Positions 1 to 7,012 of a stretch of DNA of 7,257 bases are shown here, piece after piece (the stretch's first letter is position 1; the number at the start of each line of letters is the position of its first letter). This stretch comes from Candidatus Omnitrophota bacterium (GTDB lineage Bacteria; Omnitrophota; Gorgyraeia; Zapsychrales; Zapsychraceae), in the NCBI GenBank assembly GCA_030634235.1, contig DAOWBD010000051.1, forward strand, positions 1 through 7,257, in the 5' to 3' direction. The translations under genes were made by a program, and so were the position numbers. The notes under the pieces were generated by a model, which saw only the letters and a list, made by a program, of their open reading frames with translations, was not told the origin of the DNA and ran no database searches.

Positions 1-1115
1 ATCAGGTAATGATGAACACGGGTCGCTAAACGATAATAGAGTTCCTCAACAGTCACGTAGTCCTCATCAAACAGCGATCCGGCCCGCTTGTTAAGCTCGT
101 TTAAGAACAGGCAATCGTCATTCGACGTTAAAGCGTAAAACCCTCCGATAACCCGCAGGAACATATCAACATAAGGGTTAAAAAGAGAATGCGCCTCTTT
201 CTCACAAAGATCCTTTAAGTCCGTCCGGATCGTTGTCCATAACTTATCCACATCAGAAGAAACCCGCGTTCCCTTCTTGACCGGAACATCCTCCCTGGAA
301 AAATAATCGGAGACGCTGTCGATATCAAATCCTCTGGTATACTTCCCTAAGAATTTATCGACGGACTTGATAAAGCCGGCATGGGTTTCCGCGGGAAGGA
401 TCTCCCGCAGAGACCGTATTTTCTCCAGGATCGAAACCTTGCGCTTGATCACATCTTCCGGCGTGAACGCGCTCGCCTGAAAGTCCCGCCCGTACGTATT
501 ATTTTTCTCGAAGAGCGTCGTGATAATGGTCAGGATATCATTCTTCGGAAACCAGCCGGAACGGTTCTCAAGGTACAGGTAATGGTGAAGAAAGCGCTCG
601 AACGTGCGCAAGACCTCTTTATCCTGGCGCGCGCGGTCGATCAGCGCGTCGAGGCTGTATTGAAGATATTCCGCGGAATTGGTCTTGATCTTGAAATTGG
701 CCGTTAACCCGATCTTAAATGCGCAGCCCGAAAGGATCGCGTTGATGAATTTATCGATCGTCTGGACCTGAAAGAAATTGTAATGGCGAATGATCCCTTC
801 CATCACGCTAAACGCCTTGAGGCTAGCCTCGGCGCTGTTTAACCCAGTCGGCTTGAGAATATCAGCTTCTTCAGACTTGGATAATTGTTTAAGCGCGATC
901 CTCTTTAAGAATTCAAGAATACGCGCCTTCATTTCAAAAGAGGCTTTGTTCGTAAAGGTCAGGGCGAGAACATTGCGGATGGGAACCTTATCGAGGTTCA
1001 GTGAAGGGTTCAATACTAACTGAACATAGCGTTTAGCCAGTGCGTACGTCTTGCCGGAACCGGCAGAAGCCTCGACGACGCGCACTTCGGGAGAATGGAA
1101 TGTCGTTTGATTCAA
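1..1115 (-). CDS. UvrD/RecB/AddA-like ATP-dependent helicase, N-terminal part (runs off the left edge)
   Basis: This is a superfamily 1 DNA helicase of the UvrD/RecB/AddA class, expected to unwind DNA ends in double-strand break repair, often with a partner PD-(D/E)XK nuclease. About 371 codons are open with no stop. With the TTG at 1115 as residue 1, the Walker A motif EASAGSGKTYAL lies at 15-26 (K22, T23), motif Ia LALTFTNKASFEMKARI at 50-66, and the TIDKF segment, typical of this class, at 119-123. The visible part ends in VHHYL plus a partial codon, which is where family members continue into the Walker B sequence DEFQDT, so the catalytic remainder lies outside the window. There is no ATG between the upstream in-frame stop (1158-1160) and Walker A. 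The TTG at 1115 gives an N-terminus of sensible length; the TTG at 1127 and the GTG at 1085 are alternatives, and none has a clear Shine-Dalgarno. The gene lies about 42 nt after the GldG-like gene on the same strand, so co-transcription is likely. The family call is firm; assignment to AddA, RecB or another subgroup is not. Confidence 0.88.
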   Translation of the reverse strand, partial: MNQTTFHSPEVRVVEASAGSGKTYALAKRYVQLVLNPSLNLDKVPIRNVLALTFTNKASFEMKARILEFLKRIALKQLSKSEEADILKPTGLNSAEASLKAFSVMEGIIRHYNFFQVQTIDKFINAILSGCAFKIGLTANFKIKTNSAEYLQYSLDALIDRARQDKEVLRTFERFLHHYLYLENRSGWFPKNDILTIITTLFEKNNTYGRDFQASAFTPEDVIKRKVSILEKIRSLREILPAETHAGFIKSVDKFLGKYTRGFDIDSVSDYFSREDVPVKKGTRVSSDVDKLWTTIRTDLKDLCEKEAHSLFNPYVDMFLRVIGGFYALTSNDDCLFLNELNKRAGSLFDEDYVTVEELYYRLATRVHHYL

Positions 1116-1157
1116 AATCGTAACCAATAGTAAATAAAGCTGGTGAGTATAAAATGA

Positions 1158-2750
1158 TCAGGAAAGGTGCTTCTTGATCCAGGCCATGATGCCGGCCACC
1201 GCAATGAGCAGAGGCATCAGGAAAAGAATGACACCGACCACACGCTTCTGCTTGCTGGTCAGATCGAGCTTCTCGACGTCGATATCCTTCTTATCGATCA
1301 GGACCCGGTAATCCGATTCCGAAAGCCAATTGACCGCGTTTAAGCCCAGATGCGCATTGCTGTACTGATCGATGAACGCGTTGGTCAGAAAATCAGCATC
1401 GGTGATAACAATGATGCGCGTGTCCGAGGCCTCGCCCTCTTCTTTCTTCTCCCAGATCGCAAAGGCGATCGGGACTGGGCCGGGCCGGTCAACACCTGCA
1501 TCATACTTCACATCCAAGGTCCTGTTGGTCTCGCCCCAGCTGTTCTCGTCGGAAGCGGTCAAGATGATCGGGGTGACTCGAACCGAAGCACGGCGGTCCT
1601 TCTTAATCGAAATGGAGCGCGGGCGCACGAAAAAGGTGTAGTCCAGATTGTGGACAATGCTTCGATGCGCCATGTAGTTGCGCGTCGCCGGACTGCCGAC
1701 ATCACCGCTGGCGTGGCTCGCAAGATCAACGACAACATCGGTAGCAATGTTAATGCCCCAATCGTTGAGAATACTGTTTAAGGAAGGATTTTTTGTTTTC
1801 TGTTCTTCGGTCAGCGGACTATCCGCCGTTGTCACGATCACGTTCTCGATCAAAAACAGAGCATCCCCGCCAGCCTTTAAATACTCCTGAATGATAACCT
1901 TTTCCTTCGCGGTCAGATGGTTCTTCGCGCCCGCAACGACGAGAACATCGCAATCCTCGGGAATCGCCCCTTTGATCCCTAGCATCAACCGATGGCTGAT
2001 CACATTGTTCGTCGAAAGCATCGCCTCAAAGGCCTTGAGCCCCGTATCCCCCTCCTCATAAATATTGTACTCATTATGCCCGATCAGGAAATAGGCGCGA
2101 CGTAACCTGCGGGTCACGCGTACGATCGCGTTGGTCAGCTGCTCTTCCGACAGGATCTCGTTGGTAAAATCAACCTCCCGCTGCTCGTTACCGGATTGCA
2201 CGAAAACCTTCTTCTCCTTGCCGCTGATCACATTACCGAACTGGGCGGCGTACCCGATCTGAACGATCGGGTCGATGATCTCCGTCACGACCTTTCCGTT
2301 GGAGACCCTCGCGTATTCCCGGAAGAGATCCTCAAGGTACTTCGGCGGCATCCCGACGTGAAAAGCCGTCAGGCGGATCTCATAATCAAGACTGTCAATA
2401 AGATCCCGGGTGGCTTGCGTCAGCGTGTGCTGCTTCGCCGTCGTCAGGTCCCATCGCACGTTGTGCTGGTAGGCAAAGAAATTCATCTCGACAAACAGAA
2501 CGCCCCACAGGACGATCAAAACAATAAACAGCACGTACTTCTTCCATCGCGACGGCGAATAAGTCTTCGGAAGCATATCCTTGACCCTCACGAAACAGAT
2601 CAGAAGAGCCGCCGCCCCCAGGACCGCAAGGGCTGCGTTTAAACGGCTCACGCTCCCGTCGACATAAGAGGACCCTAACCCGTAGGACAGAAGAACGGTT
2701 CCTAAAGCGAATAAAATAGAAATATTTCTCGGACGGTCTTTTAGCGCCAT
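1158..2750 (-). CDS. GldG-family ABC transporter auxiliary membrane protein
   Basis: This 530-residue membrane protein belongs to the GldG / ABC_transp_aux family, which works with a GldF-type permease and a GldA-type ATPase. Hydrophobic segments lie near residues 10-29, 37-56 and 72-94, followed by a long soluble region and a C-terminal anchor near 504-524 with a short basic tail. Just after the third segment comes the family signature: RWDLT (99-103), then HTLTQATRDLIDSLD, leading into the beta-rich domain that resembles IFT52/GldG folds. By topology the large domain should lie on the periplasmic side. The substrate is unknown: GldG proteins are best known from Bacteroidetes gliding, but homologues are widespread in non-gliding bacteria. 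The ATG at 2750 lies inside the end of the permease gene (10-nt overlap), which suggests translational coupling; only a weak GAG precedes it. The extra hydrophobic pair before the signature segment is longer than in the minimal GldG layout. Confidence is high for the family and low for the biological role. Confidence 0.9.
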   Translation of the reverse strand: MALKDRPRNISILFALGTVLLSYGLGSSYVDGSVSRLNAALAVLGAAALLICFVRVKDMLPKTYSPSRWKKYVLFIVLIVLWGVLFVEMNFFAYQHNVRWDLTTAKQHTLTQATRDLIDSLDYEIRLTAFHVGMPPKYLEDLFREYARVSNGKVVTEIIDPIVQIGYAAQFGNVISGKEKKVFVQSGNEQREVDFTNEILSEEQLTNAIVRVTRRLRRAYFLIGHNEYNIYEEGDTGLKAFEAMLSTNNVISHRLMLGIKGAIPEDCDVLVVAGAKNHLTAKEKVIIQEYLKAGGDALFLIENVIVTTADSPLTEEQKTKNPSLNSILNDWGINIATDVVVDLASHASGDVGSPATRNYMAHRSIVHNLDYTFFVRPRSISIKKDRRASVRVTPIILTASDENSWGETNRTLDVKYDAGVDRPGPVPIAFAIWEKKEEGEASDTRIIVITDADFLTNAFIDQYSNAHLGLNAVNWLSESDYRVLIDKKDIDVEKLDLTSKQKRVVGVILFLMPLLIAVAGIMAWIKKHLS

Positions 2751-3451
2751 AAACGATTCTCAATGCTGATGCGTGTTAATACAAGGCAAAAAATGATCGT
2801 GCTTAAATAATAGGTCAAATCCGAGGTTGTGATCAGGCCCGCGGCGAAATTCTCGGCATGACTGAAAGTCGCGGTGTAGCGGACAACCTCTTCGACGGCC
2901 CCGTGCGTGTACTGGGTAAAGCTCGTCGAAAAGTACAATAAAAACAGAACAATGTAGGAACAGATCGCCGCCACGATCTGGCTCTGCGTCAGCGACGAGA
3001 TCAAGAGGCCGATCGCGATGAACATCGCCCCTTCGAGCCACACACCAAGATAACCGGTCAGGACCGCCGCGCGGTCCGGCGCCGCGAACAATTCAATAAT
3101 AAAATAATAGACGGAGGTCATCGCGATGATAAGCGTGAAGAAGATGATGCTACCCAGATATTTTCCGAAGACGATCTGCGTGTTTCTCGTCGGAGTCGTC
3201 ATGAGGAATTCCATGGTCCCCGAAGCCTTCTCCTCGGCAAAGGTCTTCATCGTCAAAAGCGGGACGATGAACACGAATAAAAATTCCATGACCTTAAAAA
3301 CATCCCGCAGCGTCGCCTCCCGGTTGCTGTCGATGATCATGAAGAAGAACATGTTAAAGACACAGATCGTGACGAACAGGATAATATAGGCGACCGGCGA
3401 TTTGAAATACGCGGCGAGTTCTTTTCGTGTTATGGCCCAGACCTTGTTCAT
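2741..3451 (-). CDS. ABC-2 type transporter permease, GldF-like
   Basis: This 236-residue inner-membrane permease has six predicted helices, near residues 20-40, 57-75, 101-121, 132-155, 158-180 and 209-229. The N-terminus has the usual amphipathic KELAAYFKSPVAY form. Between the second and third helices is the ABC-2 coupling segment FAEEKASGTMEFLMTTP, which is diagnostic of GldF/NosY-like permeases and contacts the ATPase. The size fits the family. The start ATG overlaps the ATPase stop in an ATGA arrangement, and a GAGG Shine-Dalgarno sits 8 nt upstream within the end of the ATPase gene. The stop overlaps the GldG-like start by 10 nt. The tight packing indicates a single complex: two copies of permease and ATPase plus the GldG-like subunit would be the expected assembly (inference). 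The transported substrate cannot be read from the sequence. Confidence 0.93.
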   Translation of the reverse strand: MNKVWAITRKELAAYFKSPVAYIILFVTICVFNMFFFMIIDSNREATLRDVFKVMEFLFVFIVPLLTMKTFAEEKASGTMEFLMTTPTRNTQIVFGKYLGSIIFFTLIIAMTSVYYFIIELFAAPDRAAVLTGYLGVWLEGAMFIAIGLLISSLTQSQIVAAICSYIVLFLLYFSTSFTQYTHGAVEEVVRYTATFSHAENFAAGLITTSDLTYYLSTIIFCLVLTRISIENRLWR

Positions 3452-4164
3452 TGGTTTAACCTCAGGAAAACATCTTCCAGGCTCTGCTGCCAGCCTTGTT
3501 CATCGCATAAAAGATTGCTTAATGTATCATCGGCGACGATCATTCCATCCTTAATGATCAAGACGCGCTCGGCGATCTGCTCGATCTCCGACAGAATATG
3601 CGTGCTGATAATGACCGTCCTCTCCTCCTCGAGATTCCTGATCAGCTCGCGCACGCGCTGGATCTGGACCGGATCGAGCCCGTTGGTCGGCTCGTCGAGG
3701 ATAAGGATCTCGGGATCATTGACGATCGCCTGCGCGATGCCCACCCTCTGCTGGTATCCTTTAGAAAGGATCGAGATCGTCCGGTGCGCAACATTACGCA
3801 GGTAACATTGATCAAGCACCTTCTCGACCTGCGCGGAAATCTTCTTGGCGGGTACGTCTTTGAGCTGGGCGGCGAAGCGGACATATTCCCTAACAGTCAT
3901 GTTCGAATAAAGCGGCGGCGTTTCGGGCAGGTAACCGATCTTCTGGCGGATCGCGAGAGAATGTTTGAGCACATCCTTGCCGTCAATGATAACATGACCG
4001 GAACTTGCCGGCAAATAGGATGTCAGAACGCGCATCAGCGTCGTCTTCCCGGCCCCGTTGCGCCCGAGGAAACCGACGATCTCGCCTTTTTGGATTTCAA
4101 ACGAAACACCTTTAAGGGCTTGGGTACTGCCGAAATACTTGGTAAGTTTTTCTGTCCGGATCAT
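3448..4164 (-). CDS. ABC transporter ATP-binding protein, GldA-like
   Basis: This 238-residue cytoplasmic ATPase powers the transporter formed with the two downstream gene products. All nucleotide-binding motifs are present: Walker A GRNGAGKTT at 34-42 (K40, T41), a GYLPE segment at the Q-loop position (77-81, with Glu where Gln is usual, common in the DrrA/GldA/CcmA branch), signature LSKGYQQRVGIAQAI at 133-147, Walker B ILILDEPTNGLDP at 153-165 with catalytic E158, and the H-loop histidine in STHIL at 189. The second Walker A residue is Arg rather than the common Pro, a tolerated change. The C-terminus is short, without the extended regulatory tail of some drug-export ATPases. It is the first gene of the leftward operon: a promoter candidate lies about 45 nt upstream, but no Shine-Dalgarno is visible before the ATG. 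Its stop overlaps the permease start by 4 nt. The gene is almost certainly functional. Confidence 0.94.
   Translation of the reverse strand: MIRTEKLTKYFGSTQALKGVSFEIQKGEIVGFLGRNGAGKTTLMRVLTSYLPASSGHVIIDGKDVLKHSLAIRQKIGYLPETPPLYSNMTVREYVRFAAQLKDVPAKKISAQVEKVLDQCYLRNVAHRTISILSKGYQQRVGIAQAIVNDPEILILDEPTNGLDPVQIQRVRELIRNLEEERTVIISTHILSEIEQIAERVLIIKDGMIVADDTLSNLLCDEQGWQQSLEDVFLRLNQ
3460..3463 (-). promoter_or_regulatory. Shine-Dalgarno GAGG for the permease gene
   Basis: On the minus strand GAGG lies 8 nt before the permease ATG and inside the last codons of the ATPase gene. It is the clearest ribosome binding site in the left operon and supports both the chosen start and coupled translation across the ATGA overlap. 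Confidence 0.6.
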
Positions 4165-4208
4165 TAAGCTAAGACCATTGATGCATTATTATCAGTATTA
4201 AGACCCAT

Positions 4209-4236
4209 ATTCTAGCATGCGGGACCTAAATCGCAA
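4209..4236 (-). promoter_or_regulatory. Sigma-70-type promoter candidate for the gld-like operon
   Basis: Read on the minus strand, TTGCGA (4236-4231) and TAGAAT (4214-4209) are separated by 16 nt, and TGC immediately precedes the -10, giving an extended -10 element. The expected start point near 4202 leaves a 5' leader of about 38 nt before the ATPase ATG. Four of six -35 bases and five of six -10 bases match the consensus. It is read by eye and not tested. Confidence 0.5.
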
Positions 4237-4241
4237 AGCAA

Positions 4242-4265
4242 CAAATCAAGGACTGCAAATCAAGG
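4242..4265. repeat. 10-bp direct repeat CAAATCAAGG, two copies 14 nt apart
   Basis: CAAATCAAGG occurs at 4242-4251 and again, exactly, at 4256-4265, separated by ACTG. The pair ends 5 nt upstream of the -35 of the leftward promoter candidate, about -40 to -63 from its predicted start point. That is where activators commonly bind, so a tandem operator is possible (inference). A chance duplication remains possible. Confidence 0.5.
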
Positions 4266-4359
4266 GCGGTTCAAAAGCGATCTGGGCGGGTTTCTAGGCC
4301 TTTCCCTAATATCCGGTTCTCTATAGAAAGAAGTTCAATGCAATAGACGATGAATCTTA

Positions 4360-4388
4360 TTGCCGAAACCTCGACTATCTGATAGATT
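4360..4388 (+). promoter_or_regulatory. Weak rightward promoter candidate for the SLC13-type gene
   Basis: TTGCCG (4360-4365) and TAGATT (4383-4388) are 17 nt apart, followed by an AT-rich run (4388-4400). A perfect 5-1-5 palindrome, CTATC-T-GATAG (4375-4385), overlaps the spacer and the -10 and could serve as an operator. Each hexamer has about four consensus matches, so the call is tentative. Confidence 0.25.
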
Positions 4389-4441
4389 ATATTTTATAAA
4401 AGCATTCAACTAAACCATGCATATCGTCTTGAAGGCATAGA

Positions 4442-4456
4442 ATGCGAACATCATGA
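4442..4456 (+). other. Four-codon leader mini-ORF (MRTS) overlapping the permease start
   Basis: GAAGG at 4431-4435 lies 6 nt before an ATG at 4442, a well-placed Shine-Dalgarno. That ATG opens ATG-CGA-ACA-TCA-TGA, and the TGA overlaps the permease ATG at 4453 in an ATGA arrangement. The permease ATG itself has no suitably spaced Shine-Dalgarno. The layout would suit termination-reinitiation coupling. It may equally be chance, with GAAGG serving the permease at long spacing. Confidence 0.35.
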
Positions 4457-6255
4457 CAAACACACTACTGTTTTCTGATCTCACTTGGCATGCCTGGCTA
4501 ACACTTGGAACAATCGCCGTAACGTTCAGCGTTCTTGTTGCGACGCGTTTACCGGCTGACTTTGTGTTTCTCGGCGCTCTTGGTGTATTGCTGCTCACCG
4601 GGGTGCTAACGACAACGGATGCTCTTTCCGGCTTCAGTTCCCAGGGACTTATCACGGTCGGCATTCTTTATATTGTCGTCGCGGGCCTACAAGAAACAGG
4701 CGGCCTGTCGTGGATCTCCCATCATGTTCTTGGCCGCCCAAAAGGCCTTCGCCGGGCGCAGTTGCGCCTCATGGCCCCGGTCACCGCGCTTAGCGCCTTT
4801 CTCAATAATACTCCCGTGGTAGCCATGTTTATTCCCGTGGTAATAGAGTGGTGCCGCCGCATTCGCATCCAGCCTTCACAAATGCTTATCCCTCTGAGTT
4901 ATGCATCCATTTTCGGAGGTATCTGCACGCTCATCGGGACCAGCACCAACCTCATTGTCAATGGGCTTGTGCAGGCACGTTACCAAAATGAAGGGTTACA
5001 TATGTTTGAGATCACAAAGATCGGCGTTCCCTGCGCCGTGATAGGCTTTGCCTATCTCGTGATCGCAGGTCGAAGACTTTTGCCTGAACGAAAAACCTTG
5101 GAAGATATCTTTGAAGACCCCCGTGAATACACCTTAGAGATGGAGGTCAACACGCGAAGCCCACTTGTTGGCAGGACCATTGCCGCATCGGGATTGCGCC
5201 ATCTTCCGGGAGCCTTTCTGGCAGAACTGATGCGCGGCGGACAAGTGATCTCAGCGGTACATCCTGATGAAATCCTTCAAGGGAATGACCGATTAGTCTT
5301 TGTCGGCAATATTGACTCCATGCGCACGCTCTACAACCAGCAGGGGCTCAGTCCCGCAACAGATCAACTTTTCAAACTGCAAGCACCAAGACACCAACGC
5401 TGTCTTGTTGAAGCGGTTGTATCTAATACATGCCCGTTGGTAGGCAAATCAGTTCGCGAAGGACGTTTTAGGAGTGTTTACAATGCGGTTGTCATTGCAG
5501 TCGCACGGAACGGAGAGCGCGTCGGTGGTAAAATAGGAGACATTCAGCTGCGTCCCGGTGACATTCTCCTCGTGGAATGTCACGCCGGCTTTATCCCCCG
5601 GCAAAAGGATTCGCGCGATTTCTACCTGGTAAGTTCTGTCGAGAATTCAACCCCGCGCCGCTTTGAGAAGGCCCCTTGGGCCTTCGCTATTCTAATAGGG
5701 ATGGTCCTTTCTGTATCGCTAGGCTGGCTAAGCATGCTCAAGGCCGCTCTGCTTGCCTCCGGATTGATCCTCGTCCTAGGTTGTTGTTCCCTTTCACAAG
5801 CCCGGCGCAGCATCGAGTGGAGTGTGTTACTGACCATTGCGGCTGCGCTTGGATTAGGCCGCGCTCTGGACAAAACAGGCGCTGCTGCAGTCTTGGCAGA
5901 GATGCTTCTGAACTTGGCCGGTGAACACCCCTGGACCTCACTGGCAATAGTGTATTTGATGACCACGGTGTTTACAGAAATCATCACAAATAACGCAGCC
6001 GCTGTTCTCGTATTTCCCATTGCCATGAACGTAGCCGAGCGACTCGATGTCAGCACAATGCCATTTATCATCTGCATTATGATAGCTGCATCGGCCAGTT
6101 TCGCCACGCCTATCGGATACCAAACGAATCTTATGGTGTACTGTCCGGGCGGCTATCGTTTCAGCTACTATTTGCGCATCGGACTACCACTCAATCTTGT
6201 GATCGGAGCGGTTACGATCATTCTCTCGCCGATAATCTGGCCTTTCGCCGGATGA
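4453..6255 (+). CDS. SLC13/DASS-family permease with two TrkA-C (RCK_C) domains
   Basis: This 600-residue inner-membrane transporter is of the YfbS/SAC1-like layout in the ion transporter superfamily, whose members import sulfate or other anions, often with sodium. The N-terminal half has about six hydrophobic segments within residues 12-206, including the re-entrant motif LNNTPVVA (117-124) and PLSYASIFGG followed by LIGTSTNL (160-167). Two RCK_C domains follow: NTRSPLVGRTI to LVFVGN (about 233-286) and SNTCPLVGKSV to GDILLVECHAG (about 324-379). The second half (about 408-598) repeats the hairpin pattern with ITNNAAAVLVFP (511-522) and ATPIGYQTNL (551-560). Both paired substrate-loop motifs are intact, so it should be functional. 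RCK_C domains may bind a small ligand that gates transport. The first possible ATG after the in-frame TAG at 4438 is 4453. It is a single gene, divergent from the gld-like operon. The substrate is not determinable; sulfate is a family-based guess. Confidence 0.92.
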   Translation: MTNTLLFSDLTWHAWLTLGTIAVTFSVLVATRLPADFVFLGALGVLLLTGVLTTTDALSGFSSQGLITVGILYIVVAGLQETGGLSWISHHVLGRPKGLRRAQLRLMAPVTALSAFLNNTPVVAMFIPVVIEWCRRIRIQPSQMLIPLSYASIFGGICTLIGTSTNLIVNGLVQARYQNEGLHMFEITKIGVPCAVIGFAYLVIAGRRLLPERKTLEDIFEDPREYTLEMEVNTRSPLVGRTIAASGLRHLPGAFLAELMRGGQVISAVHPDEILQGNDRLVFVGNIDSMRTLYNQQGLSPATDQLFKLQAPRHQRCLVEAVVSNTCPLVGKSVREGRFRSVYNAVVIAVARNGERVGGKIGDIQLRPGDILLVECHAGFIPRQKDSRDFYLVSSVENSTPRRFEKAPWAFAILIGMVLSVSLGWLSMLKAALLASGLILVLGCCSLSQARRSIEWSVLLTIAAALGLGRALDKTGAAAVLAEMLLNLAGEHPWTSLAIVYLMTTVFTEIITNNAAAVLVFPIAMNVAERLDVSTMPFIICIMIAASASFATPIGYQTNLMVYCPGGYRFSYYLRIGLPLNLVIGAVTIILSPIIWPFAG

Positions 6256-6344
6256 TGACGCAGTGTATGAGTGCAGAGATCAGGGTTGAAAGAAACTTTG
6301 AATAATTATAGGCTTGAACATCCAGTCTCATGATCGCCTAAACC
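6256..6344. other. Intergenic spacer upstream of the sigma factor gene
   Basis: These 89 nt separate the permease stop from the sigma factor ATG. No stem-loop plus U-run terminator is visible. TTGAAA (6286-6291) with TATAGG (6307-6312) is a poor promoter match with a 15-nt spacer. Whether the sigma gene has its own promoter is open. Confidence 0.4.
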
Positions 6345-6944
6345 ATGTCTAATTCGCCCGAAAAACCCAAAATACAATCCACCGACCCGGAGCTCTGGGT
6401 CGACGCGTACGGCAATTACCTCTACCACTTTGCCTTAAGCCGGCTGCGCAATACCACCGAAGCCGAGAATGTCGTCCAGGAAACTTTTCTCGCGGCCCTC
6501 AAGGCCCGCGACAGTTTCTCGGGAAGATCCACCGAGCGCACCTGGCTAATCGGCATCCTCAAGCATAAGATCATCGACGTGATGCGCAAGGGCTACCGTG
6601 AAAAGCCGGTCTCCGACCTGCAGAAGAACGAAGAGGCCATTGACCAGTTCTTCGACCACGCCGGTCATCCCAAAAAGGACGTTTCGAAATGGATCGCGAA
6701 ACCGGACGAACTTCTTGAGAAAAAAGAATTCTGGCACGTCTTTTATAAATGTTCCGAGAAGCTCCCTAAAACCACCGCCGATGCTTTTCTATTGAGGGAA
6801 ATTGAGAAAATGGACAGCACGGAGATCTGCTCGATACTCAAGATCACGTCATCAAATCTTTGGGTGTTACTGCACCGGGCAAGACTGCAGCTGCGCGAAT
6901 GTTTAGAGATCAATTGGTTTAACAGTGACGAGAATAAATTGTAA
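6345..6944 (+). CDS. ECF-type RNA polymerase sigma factor (sigma-70 family)
   Basis: This 199-residue extracytoplasmic-function sigma factor directs RNA polymerase to a specific stress regulon. Region 2 spans about residues 17-83, with YLYHFALSRLRNTTEAENVV, the core-binding segment QETFLAALKA (45-54) and the -10 recognition part ERTWLIGILKHKIIDVMRK (64-82). A charged linker of about 45 residues with a Phe-Phe-Asp-His-Ala-Gly-His patch (102-108) follows. Region 4 spans about 130-192, with LPKTTADAFLLREIE and the helix-turn-helix STEICSILKITSSNLWVLLHRAR (158-180). The closing LRECLEINWF matches a recognisable ECF subgroup whose genes are followed by a small zinc-binding protein; I associate it with the TIGR02943 family from memory. 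Only regions 2 and 4 are present, as expected for ECF factors. The ATG at 6345 lacks a Shine-Dalgarno. The next gene, 68 nt downstream, fits its anti-sigma factor. The target genes are unknown. Confidence 0.93.
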   Translation: MSNSPEKPKIQSTDPELWVDAYGNYLYHFALSRLRNTTEAENVVQETFLAALKARDSFSGRSTERTWLIGILKHKIIDVMRKGYREKPVSDLQKNEEAIDQFFDHAGHPKKDVSKWIAKPDELLEKKEFWHVFYKCSEKLPKTTADAFLLREIEKMDSTEICSILKITSSNLWVLLHRARLQLRECLEINWFNSDENKL

Positions 6945-7012
6945 GATTTCTCGCTTAAGAACGACTACATTGTAGAGTTTGCATCGGAACCTGAAAACAA
7001 AGAAGACTAAAA

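Noticed and set aside
381..1023. Two plus-strand open frames (381-707 and 790-1023) in the left edge region
   Set aside because: The minus strand here is one continuous helicase frame with motifs I and Ia; the plus-strand frames have no matching features.
1350..2642. Several 60-150 codon frames on both strands within the GldG-like gene
   Set aside because: They overlap a 530-codon gene with clear membrane segments and family signature, and appear only as alternative-frame shadows.
3598..4167. A 189-codon open frame on the plus strand opposite the ABC ATPase gene
   Set aside because: It lies entirely antisense to a gene with every ABC motif intact, and its translation shows no domain. It is a shadow of the real coding frame.
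5622..6107. A 161-codon open frame on the minus strand within the SLC13-type permease gene
   Set aside because: The permease frame has conserved family motifs through this stretch; the antisense product is low-complexity and has no recognisable feature.
6286..6312. TTGAAA / TATAGG as a promoter for the sigma gene
   Set aside because: The 15-nt spacer and poor -10 make it too weak to list as a promoter.
6309..6340. Inverted repeat TAGGC / GCCTA before the sigma gene
   Set aside because: The arms are only 5 nt with a 22-nt loop and no U-run, too weak for a terminator or a convincing operator.
6965..6975. Palindrome CTACA-T-TGTAG between the sigma and anti-sigma genes
   Set aside because: It is short, has no promoter around it, and a match of this size is expected by chance.
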